Shown piece by piece: positions 22,343 through 30,577 of a DNA stretch of 36,951 nucleotides. Position 1 is the first letter of the stretch. Each line of letters begins with the position of its first letter. Source of the stretch: Lachnospiraceae bacterium (lineage in GTDB: Bacteria; Bacillota_A; Clostridia; Lachnospirales; Lachnospiraceae); contig VSNT01000022.1 of the NCBI GenBank assembly GCA_009774465.1, positions 1 through 36,951 of the forward strand, given 5' to 3'. The notes below the pieces were generated by a model. The model saw only the letters and a list, made by a program, of their open reading frames with translations. It was not told where the DNA came from and did not search any database. The position numbers were made by a program, and so were the translations under genes.

Positions 22343-23627
22343 CCATAAAAAATGATACAAAAACAATACAGGCAAGTATTGCTGTAATAAGGGCCATAAT
22401 AATCAAAATCTCCGTAGAAGAAGTGCTTTCCTGCCCTGCTTCCAATTTGTCCAGATCAATTTCTTTTCTCTCCAGGGCAGCATTTTTCTCCGAAGCTGCA
22501 TCTTCTAAAAGCTGTTCGGCAGCTGCTAATCGTTCCTGCTCTTCTCTTTCTTTTTCCTCCTTAAGCCTTTGGGGATCTTCAACAGGTCCAATAGCAATCT
22601 CATTACTTTCCGCCCACACGTCAAATCCATTGCCTGCTCCGCAGCGCAGGGTTATTGGCTGGTCAAATGGCACATAAATGGTAAAACTGTAATCTATATC
22701 AGACTGATCCCATGCCTTTGCCCTTGGCCACGCCTCCGGCATCGAATAGGTATTTCCCCCATCCAGACTGTAATTGTAATATAAAATATAACTGTCTGAA
22801 TCCTCCGCCTCCATGAAAACCGTCACTTCACCAGTTTCTTTGTTTATGTCTGTCACTTCTATCCGGCATGTTTCCGGTTCCGTCTTATCAGGCTTCACCA
22901 TCCCTTCCGGTACAGGCACTTCTTCTACCGGATAATCGCTGTAATCTACACCAAGAGCAGTTGAACGGAGCCTGAAATACTTTGCCACAGCGGTGGCGTC
23001 TAAGCGGCCGAATTCCTTTAGCTGCTCCTCGCTCTGCTGATAAAAATCCTGATCCTTTACATGATCTAAATGGCAGTGTTCAATCAGCACGGAGGGAATC
23101 TGCTGCTCTGAGCAATACCTTAAAATCCCATAATAGTTGTCCCCTCTGTCATTCAGCTTTGTTTTAATTCCCCTGGAATACAATCCAAGACCGGTAAGCT
23201 CACCCATTTCAATCTGTGCAAAGGAATATCCCTTAGAATAAAATTCTCCCCCTGCCGGCACCCAGACTTCTGCGCCGAAAAGGTCATGATTCACTGACAT
23301 ATTAAAATGAAGGCAAAAAAGAAAATCAGCATTTTTTTCTTTGGCAAATAAGGCTCTTTGTTCAATGCTCATGTTCATATCCACATCATGTGTCAGATAA
23401 ACGACCACCTGATCGTATTTTTCAAGCTCTTCTTTCATTGCCTTAGCCACAGTCATGGTCATTTCCTTTTCCGTATAACTTTCATATTCAGCTCCCAGAT
23501 TTTCTCCTCCGTGACCGGGATCAATTACTATAATCAAAGGTTCTTCCCCCCTGGAAGGGATAGAAAAAAAGAAAAAACCAGCTATTATTACCAGTAGAAC
23601 GCTTATTTTTTTCCATATGTTTTTCAT
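22299..23627 (-). CDS. N-acetylmuramoyl-L-alanine amidase (Amidase_3), C-terminally membrane anchored
   Basis: Peptidoglycan amidase of 442 residues that cleaves the bond between muramic acid and L-alanine. A signal segment (about 5-25) precedes the Amidase_3 domain (about 30-220) with zinc ligands in IDPGHGG near 37, Glu in the following GAEYES, LHFN near 107 and the catalytic Glu in LIEHCHLD near 182. A middle domain of about 250-350 resembles a beta-sandwich (VFMEAEDSDSYILYYNYSLD). Then comes a charged coiled coil (about 355-400, EEKEREEQERLAAAEQ) and a terminal membrane helix (IMALITAILACIVFVSFF). Signal plus C-terminal helix suggest a surface-tethered enzyme. AAGGAAG precedes the ATG. 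Confidence 0.92.
   Translation of the reverse strand: MKNIWKKISVLLVIIAGFFFFSIPSRGEEPLIIVIDPGHGGENLGAEYESYTEKEMTMTVAKAMKEELEKYDQVVVYLTHDVDMNMSIEQRALFAKEKNADFLFCLHFNMSVNHDLFGAEVWVPAGGEFYSKGYSFAQIEMGELTGLGLYSRGIKTKLNDRGDNYYGILRYCSEQQIPSVLIEHCHLDHVKDQDFYQQSEEQLKEFGRLDATAVAKYFRLRSTALGVDYSDYPVEEVPVPEGMVKPDKTEPETCRIEVTDINKETGEVTVFMEAEDSDSYILYYNYSLDGGNTYSMPEAWPRAKAWDQSDIDYSFTIYVPFDQPITLRCGAGNGFDVWAESNEIAIGPVEDPQRLKEEKEREEQERLAAAEQLLEDAASEKNAALERKEIDLDKLEAGQESTSSTEILIIMALITAILACIVFVSFFMAKMIHLLIRGNKKQ
22331..22358. repeat. Perfect inverted repeat in convergent gene overlap
   Basis: A 10-bp inverted repeat (GTATCATTTT 22331-22340, AAAATGATAC 22349-22358) spans the stop codon of the plus-strand YlbJ-like gene and lies inside the amidase 3' coding region. 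Neither strand has a T-run after it, so it is not a standard terminator. It may stabilise or pause transcripts from both sides. Confidence 0.5.
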
Positions 23628-23635
23628 TTTGCTTC

Positions 23636-23655
23636 CTTCTGCGCTTTAGCGGCAC
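23636..23655 (-). repeat. Degenerate copy of hairpin repeat before the amidase start
   Basis: On the minus strand, GTGCCGCTAAAGCGCAGAAG matches the start of the repeat seen at 8156-8248 (GCCGCTAAAGCGGCAGA) with one base missing. AGGAAGCAAA and the amidase ATG follow directly, paralleling the position of the other copy before the DUF2344 gene. Confidence 0.55.
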
Positions 23656-23657
23656 TC

Positions 23658-23691
23658 AAAAAAACCAGCTTACTGTTATGCGGTAAGCTGG
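23658..23691 (-). terminator. Rho-independent terminator after coiled-coil gene
   Basis: A perfect 9-bp stem (CCAGCTTAC/GTAAGCTGG, arms 23665-23673 and 23683-23691, nine-base loop) is followed on the minus strand by seven T. It ends the rsmD-coaD-coiled-coil transcript before the amidase gene. Confidence 0.95.
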
Positions 23692-23706
23692 ATCAGCCTT
23701 TTTATG

Positions 23707-24333
23707 TTAAATCAAATCCAAATTCAGATTATCAGAACTTTTATTTTCATTTCCCTGGGCGTCAGCTATATCCTCACCTGTATATGCATCGGCTTCAGGA
23801 GGATTTAGTTCCACCCGGTTGGCATTTACAATATCGGTATAATGATTTAACGCACCAATAAAACTTTCATAATGATCCGTAGTGGTTTTCATGGTCTGTG
23901 TCATTAAAGTTTCCACATTTGCCAAAATGTCATCCGTATACTGCATGGCCGCCATACGCATGTTATTTGCCTCTGTGGTGGCATTATCCAGAATTTCCTG
24001 TGCCTGCATGGTTGCCATTTTTACCACTTCATTTGCCTGTGCATAAGCCTGCTGCATAATTTCATGCTCATTAATCAGTTCATTGGTGTGAACGGTTGCT
24101 TCGTCAATTAAAGCCTGTGCTTTTACACGTGCATCATTTAAAATTGCTTCCTTGTTGCTGATTATTTTCTGATAACGCTTTATTTCATCGGGAGTTTTCA
24201 TTCTAAGCTCTCTTAAAAGCTCGTCTATTTCTTCCTTGTTGACAACAATTTTACTGTTTGAAAGAGGCTGATATTTACAGCCGTCAATATACTCTTCAAT
24301 TTCATCGATCAACTGTTCGATTCTGCTGCTCAT
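23707..24333 (-). CDS. Coiled-coil protein, DivIVA/ATP-synthase-subunit-like, unknown
   Basis: Protein of 208 residues, mostly alpha-helical coiled coil (about 30-170), with an Ala- and Glu-rich heptad pattern (ILNDARVKAQALIDEATVHT, ANEVVKMATMQAQEILDNAT) and an acidic Asn-rich C-terminus. It resembles DivIVA-like or V-ATPase subunit-like coiled coils that are often found beside coaD in Lachnospiraceae. No enzymatic motif is seen. The start overlaps the coaD stop by four bases (ATGA), and the gene ends at a strong terminator. A structural role, perhaps in cell division or envelope growth, is a guess. Confidence 0.75.
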   Translation of the reverse strand: MSSRIEQLIDEIEEYIDGCKYQPLSNSKIVVNKEEIDELLRELRMKTPDEIKRYQKIISNKEAILNDARVKAQALIDEATVHTNELINEHEIMQQAYAQANEVVKMATMQAQEILDNATTEANNMRMAAMQYTDDILANVETLMTQTMKTTTDHYESFIGALNHYTDIVNANRVELNPPEADAYTGEDIADAQGNENKSSDNLNLDLI

Positions 24334-24842
24334 GTACGTCCTCCCATTTCTTTCTCTCCAAATCCAAACTTACGATGCACAAGCTTTGCTACAAAATCCG
24401 GAACACACATGGAAATATCACCATTAAAACTTGCTATTTCTTTCACACTGGAAGAACTTAAATAAGCATATTCCAAACTGGTAGTGAGAAATACCGTATC
24501 TAATGCTCCGCTGCTTAGCTTTGCATTGGTCTGCGCATTCTGAAGTTCATATTCAAAGTCTGTAATCGCACGCAGTCCTCTGATAACCACGTGAATATCC
24601 CTTGATCTGGCATAATCTACCAAAAGCCCGCTGAAGGATTCCACTTTTACATTTGGAATATCCTGAACTGCTTCCTGTAATATCTTAACACGTTCCTCCA
24701 CAGAAAACAATGGAGTCTTTAGCTTATTATTTAAAACACTGACTGTTAATTCATCAAAAATATTCGCCGCACGTTTGATCACATCCAAATGTCCATAGGT
24801 AACCGGATCAAAACTACCGGGATAAATTGCTGCTTTCATCAA
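24330..24842 (-). CDS. coaD: Phosphopantetheine adenylyltransferase
   Basis: Catalyses the fourth step of coenzyme A synthesis, joining 4'-phosphopantetheine and ATP. The 170 residues have the nucleotidyltransferase motif AIYPGSFDPVTYGHLDVI near 5-22 (T/HxGH-type), RGLRAITDFEYELQNA near 90-105 and SSSSVKEIASFNGDIS near 130-145. The length is slightly above the usual 160. It overlaps rsmD by 29 bases and the coiled-coil gene by four, in the common rsmD-coaD arrangement. Confidence 0.97.
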   Translation of the reverse strand: MMKAAIYPGSFDPVTYGHLDVIKRAANIFDELTVSVLNNKLKTPLFSVEERVKILQEAVQDIPNVKVESFSGLLVDYARSRDIHVVIRGLRAITDFEYELQNAQTNAKLSSGALDTVFLTTSLEYAYLSSSSVKEIASFNGDISMCVPDFVAKLVHRKFGFGEKEMGGRT

Positions 24843-25398
24843 GATCCTCTTTTCTTACAAATACATGCTTATTTGTCTTATATTTCTTTTCTTTGACCAC
24901 TGTAAAACCAGATTCCGACAAAAAATTCATGTCCATGTGCAGCTGCGCTTCCAGGATCAGCAGAGTGTTTTCTGTTACATAAGGCTGCTTTGCCAACATC
25001 ATAAACACCTTTTCTTCATAGCCGGCCTGATAGGGCGGATCAATAAAAATAATATCCGCTTCCTTTTCACTGATCATGGATAAGGCGCTGAACACATCCT
25101 GTTTTAGCAGTGTAGCATTATCAGAAAATTTTGTAAAGGAAAGATTATCCAGAATACAGGAAATTGCTTCCTTCCCATTTTCTACAAAATATGCATGAGC
25201 AGCTCCTCTGCTTAATGCCTCTATTCCAATTCCTCCGCTTCCCGCAAACAAATCAACAAAAATGCATCCCGGAATTTCTCCCTGAATCATGTTAAATAAT
25301 GTTTCCTTTATTCTGTCTGTGGTAGGTCTGGTAGCTGTCCCCTCAGGTGTTTTCAGTTTCAGACTTCTGGCTCTTCCGGCTATTACCCGCATACGCAA
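24814..25398 (-). CDS. rsmD: 16S rRNA (guanine966-N2)-methyltransferase RsmD
   Basis: SAM-dependent methyltransferase of 194 residues. The N-terminal MRVIAGRARSLKLKTPEG and TRPTTDRIKETLFNM are typical; the SAM-binding loop is DLFAGSGGIGIEALSRGA near 49 and the catalytic DPPYQAGYEE near 121. It overlaps coaD by 29 bases and follows parC on the same strand after 17 bases. Confidence 0.97.
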   Translation of the reverse strand: MRMRVIAGRARSLKLKTPEGTATRPTTDRIKETLFNMIQGEIPGCIFVDLFAGSGGIGIEALSRGAAHAYFVENGKEAISCILDNLSFTKFSDNATLLKQDVFSALSMISEKEADIIFIDPPYQAGYEEKVFMMLAKQPYVTENTLLILEAQLHMDMNFLSESGFTVVKEKKYKTNKHVFVRKEDLDESSNLSR

Positions 25399-25415
25399 AT
25401 CTCCTTATTCTGCAA

Positions 25416-27656
25416 TTAAGATACTCTGATTTTTGTACCTTTTCCATCTCTTTTTGCTGTTTTTAACTTATGGAGGTCAATTTCTTTTTCTTTGTAGGAA
25501 ATCGTCTGCCCTTCACCGCTTTTTATATAGTAAACCTGCTCAACATAATCATTGCTGCTTAACTTCATTCCGCGCACGCCAACTGCACTTTTTTTCTTTT
25601 CAGGAATCTCATCCACTCCAAATTTAAGGAAATATCCTTCCCCGGTCTGCAGCACAATCTGCTTTTGCTCATTTAAAACGACAACGCTTATAACTTCATC
25701 ATCCTCTGCCAGTTTTGTTGCAGCAACGGTTCTTTTCGCCACATCAAACTCGCCTCCGTCCACCACCTTCATCATGGATGTTTTCGTTACAAATATCATG
25801 CGATAAAGGTTAAGACTCGTCTGGCTTGCCGCTGCAACCACCACTTCCTTTTCGCCATTAAAATTACTGATGTTGTCTATGGGTACTCCTTTATCTCTGA
25901 ATTTTCCAAAAGGAATATCCATAACCTTTATTGTGTGAAGCTGCCCTGTATTTGTAAAAATACAAACCCTGCCCGTATTTTTGCAGGAAAAAACATACCG
26001 GTTTTCCGAATCAGCCGCTTCTTTGTTTCTTTCATAAGTCGCCAGATCAATACATCTTGCATAGCCAAACCGGTCCATCAGAAACATAACTTCCATCTCT
26101 TCTGCTTTCTTTTCCACATAAACAGCCTCGGCTACATTTTCAATTACCGTCTTCCGCTTCTTTCCATAAGAACGCCTGATTCCATCCAGTTCATTAATGA
26201 TAACCTGTGCCATAGAATCTCGCCTGTCCAGAATATCCTCATAGCGGTAAATATTTGCCATAGTTTCTTCATGTTCATTAATAAGCGCTTCCAATTCCAG
26301 CCCGATCAGCTTATATAACCGCATTTCCAAAATGGCATTTGCCTGTTTTTCCGTAAAACAAAGCTGGGCTGCCATAATTTTGGATTCTTTGGAACGGAAT
26401 TTTATTCCTTCAACTTTTCCTTCCACAAGACATGCCTTCGCCATAGCCCTGTCCCTGGAGCCCCTTAAAATCTCTATAACAAGGTCGATTACATTGCAGG
26501 CCTTAATAAGTCCTTCCTGTATTTCCTTTTTTTCTCTTTCTCTGGCAAGGAGCGTGGTATATTTCCTCTTCGCCACCTGGAACTGGAAATCCACATTATG
26601 TTTAATGATTTCCTTAATTCCCATAACCTCCGGCCTGCCATTTGCTATGGCAAGCATATTGACGCCAAAGGTATCTTCCAAACGGGTTTTTTTGTAAAGC
26701 ATATTCACAAAATTGTCCACATCTGCGTCTTTTTTCAATTCAATTACAATCCTGATTCCCTCTTTGGAGGACTGGTTGGAAATATCAACAACATCCTGGG
26801 TTTTTTTACTTTCTGAAAGCGCCGCCACATCCATAAGAAATTTGGAAATATTGGCACCTATCATGGTATAGGGAATCTCACTGATCACCACATTGGTTCT
26901 GCCGGCTTTTCCTTTTTCAATTTCCACCTTTCCACGGATTTTTATTTTTCCAGTGCCGGTTTCATAGATTTCCAAAAGGTCATCTTTATTGGTAACAATT
27001 CCCCCTGTGGGGAAATCCGGACCTTTGATGTATTTCATAAGCCCCTTTGCAGTAATTGATTCATCCAGCATATAGGCTTTGACCGCATCAGTCACCTCTC
27101 CCAGATTATGGGGAGGGATGCTTGTGGCCATGCCGACAGCAATCCCCTCGGAGCCATTTACCAGCAAGTTGGGAAATTTAGCAGGGAGAACTCCCGGCTC
27201 TTTTTCCGTCTCGTCAAAATTGGGAATAAAATCCACAACATCCTTATCTAAATCGGATAAAAACGCTTCCTGCGTAATCCGCTCAAGCCTGGCTTCGGTA
27301 TAACGCATTGCTGCTGCGCCATCTCCTTCTATATTTCCAAAATTGCCATGACCATCTACCAAAGGAAGCCCTTTTTTGAAGTCCTGTGTCATAACCACAA
27401 GCGCCTCATAAATGGAACTGTCTCCATGTGGGTGATATTTACCCATTGTATCACCTACTATACGGGCGCTTTTTCTATAAGGTTTATCATATTTAATTCC
27501 CAGCTCATGCATATCATACAGAACTCTTCGCTGAACCGGCTTCAACCCGTCTCTGGCATCCGGCAGCGCTCTTGCAATTATAACGCTCATGGCATAATCA
27601 ATATAAGATTTCTGCATTACCTCAGAGTATTCGGTTTTAATGATCTTTTCTTCCAT
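25416..27656 (-). CDS. parC: Type IIA topoisomerase subunit A, probably ParC
   Basis: DNA-cutting subunit of a type IIA topoisomerase, 746 residues. The catalytic Tyr is in AAAMRYTEARL at residue 119, and the quinolone-determining stretch is HPHGDSSIYEALVVM with Ser80 and Glu84. Glu at that position, and the absence of a canonical GyrA box in the C-terminal beta-pinwheel (MDIPFGKFRDKG occurs instead), point to topoisomerase IV (ParC), which decatenates chromosomes. The assignment against a second gyrase-like pair needs a phylogeny. It follows parE by 15 bases and is separated from rsmD by 17. Confidence 0.85.
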   Translation of the reverse strand: MEEKIIKTEYSEVMQKSYIDYAMSVIIARALPDARDGLKPVQRRVLYDMHELGIKYDKPYRKSARIVGDTMGKYHPHGDSSIYEALVVMTQDFKKGLPLVDGHGNFGNIEGDGAAAMRYTEARLERITQEAFLSDLDKDVVDFIPNFDETEKEPGVLPAKFPNLLVNGSEGIAVGMATSIPPHNLGEVTDAVKAYMLDESITAKGLMKYIKGPDFPTGGIVTNKDDLLEIYETGTGKIKIRGKVEIEKGKAGRTNVVISEIPYTMIGANISKFLMDVAALSESKKTQDVVDISNQSSKEGIRIVIELKKDADVDNFVNMLYKKTRLEDTFGVNMLAIANGRPEVMGIKEIIKHNVDFQFQVAKRKYTTLLAREREKKEIQEGLIKACNVIDLVIEILRGSRDRAMAKACLVEGKVEGIKFRSKESKIMAAQLCFTEKQANAILEMRLYKLIGLELEALINEHEETMANIYRYEDILDRRDSMAQVIINELDGIRRSYGKKRKTVIENVAEAVYVEKKAEEMEVMFLMDRFGYARCIDLATYERNKEAADSENRYVFSCKNTGRVCIFTNTGQLHTIKVMDIPFGKFRDKGVPIDNISNFNGEKEVVVAAASQTSLNLYRMIFVTKTSMMKVVDGGEFDVAKRTVAATKLAEDDEVISVVVLNEQKQIVLQTGEGYFLKFGVDEIPEKKKSAVGVRGMKLSSNDYVEQVYYIKSGEGQTISYKEKEIDLHKLKTAKRDGKGTKIRVS

Positions 27657-27671
27657 AGTTCCCCCAATCGT

Positions 27672-29594
27672 TTAAATATCAAGCTCCGCATCTGTGGCAT
27701 GTTCATAGATAAACGCCTTTCTTGGAGGCACTTCTGTGCCCATCAGCATTTCCGTCACTTCTGAAGCCATACGTGCATCCTCTATCTCAACCTGTTTCAA
27801 AATTCTGCTTTCCGGATTTAAGGTAGTTTCCCAAAGCTGGTCTGCATCCATTTCACCAAGTCCTTTATACCTTTGCAGCGTAAATGGGCCCTTATGACGC
27901 TTTCTGTACTGTTCCAGTGCCTTGTCATCATACAGATACTGTTCTGCCCCCTTAGAGGGCATAGCCTTGTATAAAGGAGGCATGGCAATATACACATGTC
28001 CTTCATAAATAAGTTCAGGCATAAACCTGTAAAATAAAGTTAACAACAGTGTGGAAATATGGGCTCCGTCAACGTCTGCATCTGCCATAATAATAATCTT
28101 ATCATAACGAAGTTTGGTAATATCAAAGTCATTCCCATAGCCTTCAGAAAACCCACAGCCAAAGGCATTGATCATTGTCTTGATTTCCGCATTGGCAAGT
28201 ACCTTGTCAATGCTTGCTTTTTCCACATTCAGTATTTTTCCACGTATGGGAAGGATCGCCTGAAATGCACGATTTCTTGCAGTCTTGGCGCTTCCTCCTG
28301 CAGAATCACCCTCTACAATGAAAATTTCGCACTTTGAAGCATCTTTTGACTCACAATTTGCAAGTTTGCCATTAGAATCGAAAGAAAACTTCTGTTTTGT
28401 CAGCATGTTGGTTTTTGCTTTTTCTTCTGTCTTCCGAATCCTGGCCGCCTTCTCCGCACAGCCTATAATATTCTTTAAAACCTCAATATTTCTATCAAAA
28501 TAACGAACCAGTTCCTCCCCTGTCACTTTGGAAACAACCTTAGCTGCATCCTGGTTATCCAGCTTGGTTTTTGTCTGGCCTTCAAACCTGGGATCAGGGT
28601 GCTTTAAAGAAATAACTGCAGTCATGCCGTTTCTCACATCTGCGCCTGTAAAGTTTGCATCCTTTTCCTTAAGGATATTTAACTCTCTTGCATAAGTATT
28701 AATGATATTCGTAAAAGCAGTTTTAAATCCGGTCAGATGCGTTCCGCCCTCGGCGTTATAAATGTTATTGCAGAATCCAAGCACATTTTCATGGAATTCA
28801 TTGATATACTGAAACGCCCCTTCTACGGAAATTCCCTCACTTTCCCCTTTAAAGTAAATTACGTCGCAGACAGGCTGAGTGGATTTATTCAAGTCCTTGA
28901 TAAAACCAATCAGACCATCCGGCTCATGATATGTAATAGATTCAGGGATGTCTTTCCTTTTATCTTCAAAAATAATGGTAAGTGCAGGATTTAAATAAGC
29001 AGTTTCATGCATTCTGCTTTTAATTTCATCTTCTTTAAACCTTGTCTTGTCAAATATGGTATCATCCGGCAGAAAATTAACTTTTGTTCCTGTTCCCTTT
29101 GCCCTGCCCACAACAGGAAGCAGACCGTCAACCAGTTCTACCACAGGGTTTCCTCTTTCATATTTATCCTCATAAATGCGTCCTCCGTTTTTGACCTGTA
29201 CAGTCAAATATGTAGAAAGGGCATTTACAACAGAAGAACCCACGCCATGAAGTCCGCCGCTTGTTTTATAGGCGGAATCATCAAACTTTCCACCTGCATG
29301 AAGAGTGGTAAAAACAAGTCGTTCCGCACTGACGCCCTTTTCATGCATCCCCACCGGAATTCCCCGGCCATTATCTTCTATAGTAGCGGAACCATCCGCC
29401 TCAAGGGTTACACATATAGTATCACAATGTCCGGCAAGATGCTCATCCACTGCGTTATCTACAATTTCATAGATCAAATGATTGAGTCCTTTGGTAGATA
29501 CACTGCCAATGTACATGCCAGGCCTTCTTCGCACCGCCTCAAGCCCTTCCAGCACCGTAATACTGGAAGCGTCATAAATTGCTTCTTTTGCCAT
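27672..29594 (-). CDS. parE: Type IIA topoisomerase subunit B, probably ParE
   Basis: ATPase subunit of a type IIA topoisomerase, 640 residues. The GHKL ATPase motifs are EIVDNAVDEHLAGH near 43, EDNGRGIPVGMH near 74 and GGLHGVGSSVVNA near 113. The Toprim domain has IVEGDSAGGSAK near 420 and IIMADADVDGAH, and the tail QRYKGLGEMDADQLWETT is present. The variant NRAFQAILP after the Toprim Glu motif is nearer ParE than GyrB. It precedes parC and follows degV by 12 bases. The ATG is preceded by AGGAG nine bases upstream. Confidence 0.87.
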   Translation of the reverse strand: MAKEAIYDASSITVLEGLEAVRRRPGMYIGSVSTKGLNHLIYEIVDNAVDEHLAGHCDTICVTLEADGSATIEDNGRGIPVGMHEKGVSAERLVFTTLHAGGKFDDSAYKTSGGLHGVGSSVVNALSTYLTVQVKNGGRIYEDKYERGNPVVELVDGLLPVVGRAKGTGTKVNFLPDDTIFDKTRFKEDEIKSRMHETAYLNPALTIIFEDKRKDIPESITYHEPDGLIGFIKDLNKSTQPVCDVIYFKGESEGISVEGAFQYINEFHENVLGFCNNIYNAEGGTHLTGFKTAFTNIINTYARELNILKEKDANFTGADVRNGMTAVISLKHPDPRFEGQTKTKLDNQDAAKVVSKVTGEELVRYFDRNIEVLKNIIGCAEKAARIRKTEEKAKTNMLTKQKFSFDSNGKLANCESKDASKCEIFIVEGDSAGGSAKTARNRAFQAILPIRGKILNVEKASIDKVLANAEIKTMINAFGCGFSEGYGNDFDITKLRYDKIIIMADADVDGAHISTLLLTLFYRFMPELIYEGHVYIAMPPLYKAMPSKGAEQYLYDDKALEQYRKRHKGPFTLQRYKGLGEMDADQLWETTLNPESRILKQVEIEDARMASEVTEMLMGTEVPPRKAFIYEHATDAELDI

Positions 29595-29606
29595 TACAAT
29601 AAACTC

Positions 29607-30473
29607 CTATTTGATTTTTTTACAGCAGGCAACTGCCAGCGCACCAGGACCAATGTGACATGCAACGCTTAAAGAAAGAGGATTTGCCACAATATCAAAG
29701 CCCGGAAATTCTTTTTCCAGTTCTTCAACAAACTGTCTCATAGTCTCTTCATTCTTGGTATAAGCAACCTCCAGCCATATATTATCTGCCCTTGCACCGC
29801 CAAACCGGTTTTCCATGTCGTTTCTGATGGCATTGATCATAATGCTCTTGCCCTGATTGCTGGTTCTGGCCTTTGCAAAAGCATCCAGCTTATCTCCCTG
29901 AATGGTAAGCACCGGCTTAAGTTTAAGCATTGTGCCGATTGCAGCGGCCGCAGGCGTGATTCTTCCGCCTTTTTTTAAATAGTATAATGTATCCAGCATA
30001 ATATAAATGCTGGAATTGTATTTATCCTTTTCCAGAAAATCCTTAATTTCAGCCGCATCCATTCCCCGGTCTGCCAGCAGTTTTGCATCCAGTGCAGACT
30101 GTCTTTGCGTGACGGAAATTCTCTGATTATTGACTACCTGTACTCTGCCATCATAATCTTCTGAAAGCATAATTGCGCTTTGGCAGGAACCTGATAAGCC
30201 GCTGCTCATGGGAATATAAACGATTTCATCATACGCCTTAAGCACTTCATCCCACAGTTTCATTACCGACTCGGGAGATGGCTGGCTGGTTACCACATCT
30301 GCACCGCTTTCCAGCTTTTCATAAAATTCATTCTGGGTAAGGGTAATGTCCTCATAAAAAGTTTCTTCATTGATCATGAAGGGCATGGGAAGCACTTTTA
30401 TCCCCCGCTCTAAAGCTTCCGCCTGGGTAATTCCGCTGTTAGAATCTGTTACAACTGCAATTTTTCTGCTCAT
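29607..30473 (-). CDS. DegV family fatty-acid-binding protein (FakB-like)
   Basis: DegV protein of 288 residues. This family binds a fatty acid and presents it to FakA for phosphorylation. The N-terminus KIAVVTDSNSGIT and VTSQPSPESVMKLW, the middle IPMSSGLSGSCQSA near 90, YLKKGGRITPAAAAIG near 165 and the C-terminal HIGPGALAVACC are typical. A FakA homologue lies two genes upstream with recG between. Direct proof of a FakAB pair here is lacking. It starts after a 104-base gap from recG, which contains a palindrome. Confidence 0.93.
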   Translation of the reverse strand: MSRKIAVVTDSNSGITQAEALERGIKVLPMPFMINEETFYEDITLTQNEFYEKLESGADVVTSQPSPESVMKLWDEVLKAYDEIVYIPMSSGLSGSCQSAIMLSEDYDGRVQVVNNQRISVTQRQSALDAKLLADRGMDAAEIKDFLEKDKYNSSIYIMLDTLYYLKKGGRITPAAAAIGTMLKLKPVLTIQGDKLDAFAKARTSNQGKSIMINAIRNDMENRFGGARADNIWLEVAYTKNEETMRQFVEELEKEFPGFDIVANPLSLSVACHIGPGALAVACCKKIK

Positions 30474-30539
30474 GTTTGCAAACCTCTCTTAAAATAACAA
30501 TCTTTTATTTTTGTTTTATTTTAAATCCACTATATATTG

Positions 30540-30553
30540 TGCGCATTTGCGCA
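30540..30553. repeat. TGCGCA palindrome upstream of degV
   Basis: Two TGCGCA palindromes separated by two bases form a 14-bp symmetrical site in the gap between recG and degV, about 70 bases before the degV start. AT-rich sequence with TATATA follows on the minus strand, so it might be an operator, but no clear promoter is defined. The rest of the gap holds nothing recognisable. Confidence 0.4.
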
Positions 30554-30577
30554 TAAACACACAAATATATCTTACTG

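Noticed and set aside
25416..29594. The topoisomerase pair as the main DNA gyrase
   Set aside because: Subunit A lacks a canonical GyrA box and has ParC-like Glu84; dnaA, dnaN and recF are not nearby. It remains to be tested by phylogeny.
29007..29672. Plus-strand open frame of 221 codons opposite parE
   Set aside because: Antisense to a highly conserved ATPase domain, with no family resemblance and no translation signals.
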